DNA from: a virus
DNA: 24,184 bases
Direction: 5' to 3' (one strand)
Virus record (IMG/VR): IMGVR_UViG_3300020445_000073
Span: 1-24,184 of that record
The notes below the pieces were generated by a model. That model was given only the letters and a program-made list of their open reading frames with translations. It ran no database searches and was not told the DNA's origin. The translations under genes and the position numbers were made by a program. This document shows, piece by piece, positions 8,907 through 16,060 of this stretch. How positions within the stretch are numbered: position 1 is the first letter of the stretch; each line of letters begins with the position of its first letter.

Positions 8907-10439
8907 TTAGAACTCGATTACGATTTTAATGTCTTCTACTTGGTCGTTTGCACGACTAATGGATCTCCTATTATCTATGTAAACAACCTGACCGCTATTT
9001 GACTTAATCTCTGGTTTTGCATATCCAGTATTAAATCTCATACCCAAATCATATTCAGTGTTATTAATAGTTCTAGAAGAAGAGTTTGGAACAGCAGGGA
9101 AGTTTACGTCTGGTTGACCAGCAGCACCTGAAGTTGCTCCACTTATAACGTTAGATCCATCAAACTCGTTCTGTGTACCAGTAACTTCAGGGAAGATACC
9201 ATCAACAGCGTTTTGATAGTATTTCAAAACTTTTGTAGTTGCATTCCATGAGATAACTCTTGCTCTAGCAGTAACGTTAGTACCACCAACAACACGTGTC
9301 TGGGTAATAATCTCGTCAGGAACATAGTTACCTTGGAAAGTAGGAGAGAATATAACCGCCTTACAAGCAGAAACTGTTAGGTCAGCAATTAATTCTGTTG
9401 TGCCGAATTTTAATGGGTTAGTGATAAGACCAATTCGACGATAGTCGTTATCAACTGGGAAGTCACCAGCACCTTCATCATATGAAAGTTTGGCGTTAAT
9501 CATTACTCGGAAAGCACCGAGTTCAACAATTGAATCACTTCCATGACCACCAGGAGGAGGAATAATAACATCCACCTGCCCACCAGTACCAGTACCAATA
9601 CCTGTAATATTGTCAACGCTAATCTTACCAAAGGTATAGCCAGTACCACCAGAAGTAACAGTAGCAGAGATAATCTTACCTCCATCAACAACGATAGAAA
9701 CACGACCACCAGTGCCGTCACCGTTAATAGCAACGTTATCATAAGTACCATTATTATATCCAGATCCAGCAGCATTGATTACAACTGTATCAACTTCACC
9801 TTCAACAGCATTGGTTTTCACCGCAGCATTGGTGAATACAGGCATATAATCATTACTAAAGAATTTAAGAACAGATGCAACAGGAATAGTGTACATATAC
9901 TTCCATCTATAACTGTCACCAGTTGTAATAATGGATGTAGAAGTACCAGTTGGTTCTACAGTAGAAGGTTTACCGTTAGGATCACTAGGGGAAGTTCCGT
10001 TATAGATGCACTTATAAACTTGATACTGGGAATTTACAACGTAAAAATCAGAATCATATAGTTTAGTAGCACCAGAGGCAGCAGTTTTACTTGGAGAATA
10101 GTCTTGACGATACATGTCATAGGTGAAACCTAGACCACCAGTAGTTTGTTCTGGGGAAACCCAGTCAATTCTACGACAAACTTGTACAGTATCAGCAGCG
10201 AGTACTCGCTTAAGTGATACCATATCATCATAAGAACCTGAAAATTCCGAGAATGAATCAACTGCCTGTGGAGGCGAGTTTTCATTATCCCATGCTTGCG
10301 GTCTTCCAATGAAAAGATAGACCCTATCACGAGTAGCACCTGCAGCAGTATCGCTTTGGGTTGCATCGGGACCTTCAAGAGCCTTGATGAATTTTTGTGC
10401 CGAAAAAATTCTAAATTGATCAGTTAATAGAGCTGCCAT
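8907..10439 (-). CDS. gp8: Baseplate wedge protein gp8 (T4-like), enlarged, 510 aa
   Basis: The protein carries the landmarks of T4 gp8 in order: VYLFIGRPQAWDNEN (40-54; T4 has IFITFGRSEPWSSNEN), CRRIDW (88-93; T4 PRRDW), VVNSQYQVYKCIYNG (134-148), GDSYRWKYMYTIP (174-186; T4 GDGYVWEYLFEIP), YRRIGLITNPL (333-343; T4 FRQISIITNPL), VVYIDNRRSI (485-494; T4 MIYMENRPPI) and a C-terminal DQVEDIKIVIEF. In T4, gp8 is a wedge component of the baseplate. T4 gp8 is 334 residues; the extra length here lies mainly in two blocks, about 212-300 and 345-475, that contain GxGY and TARARV-type beta units like those of the neighbouring tail proteins. A late promoter lies 26 bases upstream. An AGGA sits only two bases before the ATG and an AGAGGA lies further up, so the ribosome site is ambiguous. 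It is followed after four bases by the DUF4815 gene. Confidence 0.92.
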   Translation of the reverse strand: MAALLTDQFRIFSAQKFIKALEGPDATQSDTAAGATRDRVYLFIGRPQAWDNENSPPQAVDSFSEFSGSYDDMVSLKRVLAADTVQVCRRIDWVSPEQTTGGLGFTYDMYRQDYSPSKTAASGATKLYDSDFYVVNSQYQVYKCIYNGTSPSDPNGKPSTVEPTGTSTSIITTGDSYRWKYMYTIPVASVLKFFSNDYMPVFTNAAVKTNAVEGEVDTVVINAAGSGYNNGTYDNVAINGDGTGGRVSIVVDGGKIISATVTSGGTGYTFGKISVDNITGIGTGTGGQVDVIIPPPGGHGSDSIVELGAFRVMINAKLSYDEGAGDFPVDNDYRRIGLITNPLKFGTTELIADLTVSACKAVIFSPTFQGNYVPDEIITQTRVVGGTNVTARARVISWNATTKVLKYYQNAVDGIFPEVTGTQNEFDGSNVISGATSGAAGQPDVNFPAVPNSSSRTINNTEYDLGMRFNTGYAKPEIKSNSGQVVYIDNRRSISRANDQVEDIKIVIEF

Positions 10440-10465
10440 TTCCTAGTGACTATTGTCCTCTTGTT

Positions 10466-10473
10466 TATTTATG
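10466..10473 (-). promoter_or_regulatory. T4-like late promoter core CATAAATA for gp8 unit
   Basis: Minus-strand CATAAATA lies one base after the TAG stop of the 1440-residue gene and 26 bases before the gp8 ATG. It is an exact copy of the motif before the fibre gene and the 408-residue gene. It would drive gp8, the DUF4815 gene and the two small coiled-coil genes to the terminator at 1182-1207. Confidence 0.75.
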
Positions 10474-10474
10474 C

Positions 10475-13400
10475 CTATTTCGAGCGAACAATTGCTTGAT
10501 ACTCGATTCTCTTAATTCTGTACGTTGCTCCACCGTTACCAACTACCTTCTCACCACCCATAATTGCGTATGCTTTTGCACCCGCACCAGTGGTATCTCC
10601 AGCAGCATTAGTAAACGTCACCGTTGGGTGAAGATTGTAAGAACCATCGATAGTTTGTGGAATTCCATATCCACCATTAGTAATTGTTATAGAAGAAACT
10701 TGGTCACCAGCAGCAGTTAAGACTGCTGTACCTGTTGCTTGTATATCACCAGTACTTTCAATAGCTATTACTGGTGCTGCTGTATAGTTAGTTCCAGCAT
10801 CCTGTATATAAAAATCAACTACACTTGAGTCGTGAGAGAATTCATATAGATAACCTGCAATACCAACATTAATATTGCCAGTATTGAATGGAATAACATC
10901 CTTTAATGTTAGAACTGATGTTACTGGATTCCAAGAAACACATGTTCCTCTAACTCCAGATATATCACCAGTAATAATTTCATCAACACTAAAGTTTTGA
11001 CCATTGCCAACATTAGCATCAAGATAGAGATCTATAAGAGCAGTATGCTCTACACCTTCACTCAATCCACCTGCTGTAGATACTTGAGCATATTTGAATG
11101 GAATACTAGCATCCTTAATATTATCACCAACTTGGAATAAAGTAGTATTCTGTCCACCTAATGTTTCTTCAATACCATATAATGAATTGTATATACCACC
11201 TTCTAAACTAATTTGATTTTCAAATTCAGTACTAGTATTTACCAAGTCAGGTATACCATCTCCTGCACCAGAGTTTTCATCATCATCTTCAAACGCCTTA
11301 TCAGTTAAAGTTCCTATAGGTACTGTTAATGTTGTAATATTACTTCCAACTGCAGTAAGAACAACATGTGGTAGTTGTGCTGAAGCAGAACTAGCAGCAA
11401 CACCAGCATCAAACTGAACGATAGCATCTTCAGTAGAAGGAATACCACCATCAATAAATGCCAATTCATCAATCTCAAATGTTACTAGAAGTGCTCTAGT
11501 TGCAGGATCCCAGTCATATACTTTAGCAACCTTGTTAGTAGAACTTTCAACCTTTCTAATAACTCTGTCACCAACATTAAATTGGTATGTTGAATTACCT
11601 TGAGCATCATTCTGTCCTGTGTCAAGAATAATTCTCTGATCATAGTTAAAGTTTACACCCCTTGTCAAACCAGTAAACTTACCTGCTGTTTTAGAAGTAT
11701 ATGTAATAGTTTCTGTATTCAGAATAATCTGTCCAGAACCAGGATATGCATCTGTAGAGTCAACATATATGTTCCCTTCACTAGCAGTGAGATCCTTAAC
11801 TAATCCAGTAAGATATATTGGAGAAGCATTTAATGATTGTCTTGCTCTAGTCTTACGTTTAAGATTAACTAGTTTTGTAAAGATAATTGTAGGTGCGGAA
11901 GTATACCCTCTACCTGGTTCTGTAACAGTAATCCCAGTAATAGAACCTTGAGCAACTTGAGCAGTTGCTTTTGCACCAATACCACCTCCACCAGTAATTA
12001 AAATGTAAGGAGGTTCTTGATAATATTCACCAGTATCTACAACAGCAATAGAAGTAACTCTACCAAGAGTATCAATTGCTGCAGCACCTTGAGCACCTTG
12101 TCCACCACCACCTTCAAAGATTAGTGTCGGAGGAGTAGCATATTGTCTACCTGGATTACTTAAAGATAAACCAGTGATAGTTTGAACAATAGGAGACCCT
12201 AAAGCACCAGTACCTTGACCACCTAAAATTCTTGCAGTAGCAGGACCAAAGTAATTATCACCAAAAGATGTCATCTTAACATAAGAAATCTGTCCTGGAT
12301 TATCTGCACTTAAAACGACATTTCCTTCTGCACCTTCTGGGAAATTACTGACTAAAGTAGGAACTACTGTTCCTTCAAAAATAGGAGTACCAAAGAATTG
12401 AGGACCAATAACATAAGGGAATACAGGAACACCAGCAGCAGTTTGAGTCATAAAATATGCATAAGTTCCATTAGGATATTCTGGAGTTACAGCAAACTTA
12501 CCATTATGAGCATCAAGACTACCTACAACACCAACATACTTCCAATTACTTGTAGTACCACTAGTATGAGTAGGTTGTGATCCACCACTATTAATAGCAG
12601 CAGTTGCTTCATATATTACATTAGAAGAATTTCTAACAGTTTCATATATTGCATATGCAGTTGAACCACTCCAAGTAGGAGAATCATCCCAAATATAATC
12701 ATCTACTAAATCTCCAAGAGCATATCCATCAACAACACATCTAACTCCATGATCTGCAGTCGTATATGCAAACGTATAAAGTGCTATGGGTGAATCTACA
12801 GGAACAGTAATTCTAGTTTCTCTCTGTGCTGCACCATTAAATGAACTTAAATAAGTGGTATAAGTGACTTCTGAACCATTAATATAATACTTAATTCCAT
12901 TACCATCATAAATTTTTGATGTGTCACCAATTACAACAGGACTTGTACCATGCCAACCATCTTCTTGCGTAGAAATTAAAAGTTGTTGACTCGTATTACT
13001 TGCATCATTTTGTTGGAAAACATATGTAGATCCTCTTTCCAATTCTAAAAATGCAGGAGTAGATCCACCAAATAAGAATTTTCCATTAGAAACTGTTACA
13101 GCATATGTCACAGTTGCTGGAGTTACTACATCAGGTCTAGCACCTGCTAATTCTAAAGCAGTCTTATATCTAAATCCAGAGGTTTCTAAAACAGCACTTC
13201 CACCAGCATTATATCCATAAGGTCCATAAATTGGATAACCATCATAAGACATACCAAGAATCTTGGAATGACCATTAACATGTCTTCCATAATCTATAGT
13301 AGCAGGATCATTTGCATCACTCTGATAGAAATCAGTAACATAATAATCATTAGTTAATGGGTCATTATCAATCGTAGAATCAAAACTAATATAACCTTCA

Positions 13401-14797
13401 TCTCCAGCATACCCAGACATATATCTGTGATACTTACAATAATAATAAATGTTATTACTCTCATCCGCATTCATTATGAATAACGGTTGGAATTCATTTT
13501 CATAATCTGTAGATGGTGCATCTGTTACACCAGTACTATTATAATAAAGAGCACCACCATTCAATAAACCATCAGCAGTTGTACTAAACTGCATAGGATG
13601 TCCATTAGGATGAGTACCAGTTACACCATTAGTACTATCTGACTGATTCCAAATAATTAAATAATTTCTTTGAACCTTAATATCTTGTGGTGCAAAATAA
13701 TAAGTTCCAGGAACAAAAGCACCAAACTCTGCAGCATCTGTACCAAAATCAATATAGAAAATACCATGAACAAGTAATACAGGATCCTGACTTACAGTAA
13801 AACCAAATCCATTTGATCCTAAAAACTTATCATCCTTTGAAAAACTTCCTGTAGTTTTTCTTAAGTAAATCCTTGTAATAGCACCAGTATTATCTTTAAC
13901 TATTCTTGTAACTTCTCCTTTACCAGTACCAGATATTTCATCTACAAGTCTTCCTACTTCAACATTACCTAATGTTTGATCAACACTAGTAACTGGTAAC
14001 ATTACATTGTCAAATTCTACCTTTATATTCCAAGTAAACTGTCTGATTTTACCCCAATCAAATACACCATTTTGTGCATCCCATTCATTAAGAAGTCTAC
14101 TTGATTGATAATAATAAGCACCACCTTCTACTACGGCATCTGTTGTATTATTAGATTTTACATAATTATGTTTTACAGTATCAATAGAAAATCCTGGATG
14201 AGGATTGCCATCAGTTCCCCATTCTGGAGTGTGTAGCAAACCACCGTTTGCCATAATACCAGTAACTTTATCTGGTTGTGCTACCCTTGTAGTAGGATGA
14301 GGAACTTCCTTACCACCTCGGTATATAAATTGTTGATTAAAAGTTCTATCAGTTAATGGACCACCACCAGGAACTCTTTCTGTATCAATAACAGTTGGTT
14401 TAGGATCATTATCAGATACTATAGTAAGTCTATCAGTTGTACCGTCAAAAGAACCGCTAGTTGGAGAATTGGGATGTGATTGCCATATTTTATTAATATC
14501 AAATGAATTAACTACATTAGGAGTTTCCTGTGAAGGAGTAATCTGAAGACGAAGAGGATCATAACCTTTACCTCTATTCAGAACACGAACATGAGTTATC
14601 CTCCCTGAATCAGTATCAATTATTGGATATAATAATGCTTCCGATTCTGGGGTTCCACAACCATTAATAGTCAACCTTGGCGGGTCAGCAGGATCATATC
14701 CTGTACCACCATTTGTTACTTCTACCGCACGAACGCCAAAGGTATCATCAAATATTGGTTCAATAACGGCACCAGAGCCAGGAACAGTTCTTGCCAT
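10475..14797 (-). CDS. Mosaic virion protein with YHYH-type and cupredoxin-like domains, 1440 aa
   Basis: Domains in order. Residues 24-90: two GxGY beta units. Residues 150-260: region with Trp/His/Tyr-rich segments. Residues 340-472: cupredoxin-like, with H400, C454, H457 and M460 in type 1 copper order (YYYCKYHRYM). Residues 486-557: first part of a YHYH-type domain (GHSKILGMSYDGYPIYGPYG). Residues 560-700: a cupredoxin-like copy lacking metal ligands. Residues 711-756: chitin-binding-like unit. Residues 758-803: the rest of the YHYH-type domain (NGKFAVTPEYPNGTYAYF, PVFPYVIGP). Residues 840-975: three GxGY/GGGG beta units. Residues 995-1055: SAIS/IYVDST-type module. Residues 1266-1400: GExITG and further GxGY units. 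It follows the 408-residue gene by five bases, probably on one transcript. It sits just before gp8, where T4 has gene 7, but I see no similarity to T4 gp7. A tail-surface or baseplate-peripheral protein is inferred. Confidence 0.88.
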   Translation of the reverse strand: MARTVPGSGAVIEPIFDDTFGVRAVEVTNGGTGYDPADPPRLTINGCGTPESEALLYPIIDTDSGRITHVRVLNRGKGYDPLRLQITPSQETPNVVNSFDINKIWQSHPNSPTSGSFDGTTDRLTIVSDNDPKPTVIDTERVPGGGPLTDRTFNQQFIYRGGKEVPHPTTRVAQPDKVTGIMANGGLLHTPEWGTDGNPHPGFSIDTVKHNYVKSNNTTDAVVEGGAYYYQSSRLLNEWDAQNGVFDWGKIRQFTWNIKVEFDNVMLPVTSVDQTLGNVEVGRLVDEISGTGKGEVTRIVKDNTGAITRIYLRKTTGSFSKDDKFLGSNGFGFTVSQDPVLLVHGIFYIDFGTDAAEFGAFVPGTYYFAPQDIKVQRNYLIIWNQSDSTNGVTGTHPNGHPMQFSTTADGLLNGGALYYNSTGVTDAPSTDYENEFQPLFIMNADESNNIYYYCKYHRYMSGYAGDEGYISFDSTIDNDPLTNDYYVTDFYQSDANDPATIDYGRHVNGHSKILGMSYDGYPIYGPYGYNAGGSAVLETSGFRYKTALELAGARPDVVTPATVTYAVTVSNGKFLFGGSTPAFLELERGSTYVFQQNDASNTSQQLLISTQEDGWHGTSPVVIGDTSKIYDGNGIKYYINGSEVTYTTYLSSFNGAAQRETRITVPVDSPIALYTFAYTTADHGVRCVVDGYALGDLVDDYIWDDSPTWSGSTAYAIYETVRNSSNVIYEATAAINSGGSQPTHTSGTTSNWKYVGVVGSLDAHNGKFAVTPEYPNGTYAYFMTQTAAGVPVFPYVIGPQFFGTPIFEGTVVPTLVSNFPEGAEGNVVLSADNPGQISYVKMTSFGDNYFGPATARILGGQGTGALGSPIVQTITGLSLSNPGRQYATPPTLIFEGGGGQGAQGAAAIDTLGRVTSIAVVDTGEYYQEPPYILITGGGGIGAKATAQVAQGSITGITVTEPGRGYTSAPTIIFTKLVNLKRKTRARQSLNASPIYLTGLVKDLTASEGNIYVDSTDAYPGSGQIILNTETITYTSKTAGKFTGLTRGVNFNYDQRIILDTGQNDAQGNSTYQFNVGDRVIRKVESSTNKVAKVYDWDPATRALLVTFEIDELAFIDGGIPSTEDAIVQFDAGVAASSASAQLPHVVLTAVGSNITTLTVPIGTLTDKAFEDDDENSGAGDGIPDLVNTSTEFENQISLEGGIYNSLYGIEETLGGQNTTLFQVGDNIKDASIPFKYAQVSTAGGLSEGVEHTALIDLYLDANVGNGQNFSVDEIITGDISGVRGTCVSWNPVTSVLTLKDVIPFNTGNINVGIAGYLYEFSHDSSVVDFYIQDAGTNYTAAPVIAIESTGDIQATGTAVLTAAGDQVSSITITNGGYGIPQTIDGSYNLHPTVTFTNAAGDTTGAGAKAYAIMGGEKVVGNGGATYRIKRIEYQAIVRSK
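11633..11815 (-). other. Second copy of the SxxxIxVxDa beta module (1440-aa protein)
   Basis: Residues 995-1055 read LTGLVKDLTASEGNIYVDST, then GQIILNTETITYTS and a LTRGVNFNYD turn. The layout matches the unit at 2605-2835 in the DUF4815 protein (TSAISNSDTSIAVND, MQIGTETISYS, ERGVDG). The shared 'xIxTETIxYxS' core is the best-preserved part. Confidence 0.5.
12527..12685 (-). other. Chitin-binding-like module nested in the YHYH-type region
   Basis: Residues 705-757 (PTWSGSTAYAIYETVRNSSN, VIYEATAAINSGGSQPTHTS, then NWKYVG) resemble a CBM5/12-type carbohydrate-binding unit and align with residues 287-334 of the tail fibre. It lies directly before GSLDAHNGKF, where the YHYH-type sequence resumes, and so forms the second half of an insertion. 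Sugar binding is inferred only. Confidence 0.5.
12698..13120 (-). other. Degenerate cupredoxin-like domain lacking copper ligands
   Basis: Residues 560-700 align by eye with the cupredoxin-like end of the 408-residue protein: LERGSTYVFQQND with HRGFTYAFDN, QQLLIST with FRIQST, and TVPVDSPIALY with TVPMDAPTTLY. At the four positions that hold His, Cys, His and Met there, this copy has S603, A677, T680 and H683. It cannot form a standard type 1 copper site. It interrupts the YHYH-type domain. Confidence 0.6.
13382..13780 (-). other. Cupredoxin-like domain with amicyanin-type ligand spacing (1440-aa protein)
   Basis: Residues 340-472 include H400 (GHPMQFS) and the loop C454-K-Y-H457-R-Y-M460 after a YYY strand, followed by a GYISF strand. 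The order His...Cys-x2-His-x2-Met matches type 1 copper sites, and the loop length matches amicyanin. It leads straight into the YHYH-type domain. Whether copper is bound is not shown by sequence alone. Confidence 0.6.
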
Positions 14798-14802
14798 TTA
14801 TA

Positions 14803-16029
14803 TTAAGTTACTACGTTGATTTGCCCTTGCATTGCTGCATGGAGTGTACACTGATAATAAAGGGTTGTTGGAGCGTCCATAGGAACAGTCCAATACAATA
14901 CAGTAGTACCACTACCACTTTGTCCTGTTGTATAAGGAGTACCAGTCAAACCTTGAGTAGACTGAATCCTGAATGGATGAGCACCACCCTGAACAGTATT
15001 ATCAAATGCATAAGTGAACCCTCTATGTACATAAAGAGTTGGATCAGCAGTTGCAGAAGCAAATCCAGGACCATTCACCGTATAAGATGAAGCACCATCT
15101 GCATTTATTTCCCACCAAGTAATTGGACTACTTACTGGAACCCAATTAGTTCCATTATAAAAGAGTGAATCTCCTTGAGTAATGCCAGCAACATCAGTAT
15201 CTGTTAAAGCAGCAAGTGTTGTTACCAAAGTACCAGAGAAATTAACCGTTACAGTATCTCCAGAAACTGCTGTAGTGATATTAGTTCCACCAGCAATAGT
15301 TAATGTATCTGACTGACTATCTGCTGTTGTAGATCCTGTATCACCAGCAACTGTAGCAAACAAACTAATAGAAGCAATACCAGAATCATCATCTGCTGGT
15401 AACCATTTACTACTAGTAGAATTCCATTTTAAAACTTGATTATTAGTAGGAGCAGCAGTTGTAGTATCAACGTCTGCTAAAATATCAACACTAGAATATT
15501 GTGTTGCAACTTTTGCTCTAACATCACCAGCACCACCAGCAGTGATATTAATGTTTACATATGGATTATCATCACCATCTACTGTAAAGAAATATCCTGT
15601 ATACGTTGCAGCCGCAGGAGCAGCAGCAAGTGAAGCAAATTCGTTCTTATACTTTACTTTTGTTGGTAAATCTATTGTTCCGTCACTACCTTCAAATGTA
15701 CTAGTAACACCACCATTAGAAATAGTTACATCTCCAGTTCCGTTAGGAGCAATTACTATATTGCCATTAGATGTTGAAAGAATAGTATTACCATTAACAT
15801 CTAATGCTGATGTTAATTGACTATAATCAGATGGTGCAAATGACGAACCATTATATCTTAAAACTTGTCCAGTAGCAGGGTTGGTAACATTAACAGTTAA
15901 TGTCGTACCATTACCTATGGCAGTATATAATTCAGTAAAATTGTCATTAATTTTATCGCCACCACCTCGCAGAGTATCCCCCGTGTTGTCGTTAGCAGAC
16001 GTACCTAAATTTAGAGCCTGTTTTGCCAT
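14803..16029 (-). CDS. Fibre-like virion protein with C-terminal cupredoxin-like domain, 408 aa
   Basis: The N-terminus (LNLGTSANDNTGDTLRGGGD, then KINDNFTELYTAIGNGT, residues 6-42) is a recurrent start of phage tail-fibre and adhesin-like proteins. The middle is Thr/Ser/Gly/Ala-rich beta sequence with three copies of a short motif: VLRYNGSSFAP (56-66), VLKWNSTSSKWLP (199-211) and LFYNGTNWVP (289-298). Residues 305-408 form a cupredoxin-like domain: HRGFTYAFDN, H351 in GGAHPFRIQST, then TVPMDAPTTLYYQC394TLH397AAM400QGQI at the very end. The order and spacing match type 1 copper ligands of amicyanin. No signal peptide or membrane segment is present, as expected for a virion protein. A late promoter lies 20 bases upstream and the 1440-residue gene follows after five bases. 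No strong Shine-Dalgarno is visible. A tail-surface role is inferred; copper binding is untested. Confidence 0.88.
   Translation of the reverse strand: MAKQALNLGTSANDNTGDTLRGGGDKINDNFTELYTAIGNGTTLTVNVTNPATGQVLRYNGSSFAPSDYSQLTSALDVNGNTILSTSNGNIVIAPNGTGDVTISNGGVTSTFEGSDGTIDLPTKVKYKNEFASLAAAPAAATYTGYFFTVDGDDNPYVNINITAGGAGDVRAKVATQYSSVDILADVDTTTAAPTNNQVLKWNSTSSKWLPADDDSGIASISLFATVAGDTGSTTADSQSDTLTIAGGTNITTAVSGDTVTVNFSGTLVTTLAALTDTDVAGITQGDSLFYNGTNWVPVSSPITWWEINADGASSYTVNGPGFASATADPTLYVHRGFTYAFDNTVQGGAHPFRIQSTQGLTGTPYTTGQSGSGTTVLYWTVPMDAPTTLYYQCTLHAAMQGQINVVT
14806..15132 (-). other. Cupredoxin-like domain with complete type 1 copper ligand set (408-aa protein)
   Basis: Residues 300-408 contain H351, C394, H397 and M400; the codons were checked at 14977-14979 (His351) and 14848-14850 (Cys394). 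Amicyanin uses His53, Cys92, His95 and Met98 with the loop CTPHPFM; here the loop is CTLHAAM with the same C-x2-H-x2-M spacing, a similar His-to-Cys distance (43 versus 39) and a following QGQINV strand. The domain forms the protein's C-terminus. Confidence 0.65.
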
Positions 16030-16049
16030 TATTCGCTACGATTTTTAGT

Positions 16050-16057
16050 TATTTATG
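16050..16057 (-). promoter_or_regulatory. T4-like late promoter core CATAAATA for the 408/1440-aa unit
   Basis: Minus-strand CATAAATA starts three bases after the TAA stop of the giant gene and ends 20 bases before the ATG of the 408-residue gene. It is identical to the motifs at 10466-10473 and 1169-1176. All three sit in the few short gaps of the window, which argues against chance in AT-rich DNA. Confidence 0.75.
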
Positions 16058-16060
16058 GTG

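Noticed and set aside
9543-10061. 172-codon open frame on the plus strand opposite gp8
   Set aside because: It lies wholly antisense to a convincing gp8 gene. Its translation is Asn/Ser/Thr/Ile/Arg-rich without domain features, as expected from the complement of AT-rich coding DNA, and no gene-like context is present.
10475-14797. Identification of the 1440-aa protein as T4 gp7 by position before gp8
   Set aside because: Gene order alone suggests it, but I see no T4 gp7 sequence landmarks, and the domain content (YHYH-type, cupredoxin-like, GxGY units) is different, so no gp7 name is given.
14790-14803. TATAAATG-like string before the 1440-aa start as a late promoter
   Set aside because: The string overlaps the ATG itself, so a transcript from it would lack the start codon, and the last base differs from the consensus. 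The gene is more likely co-transcribed with the 408-aa gene.
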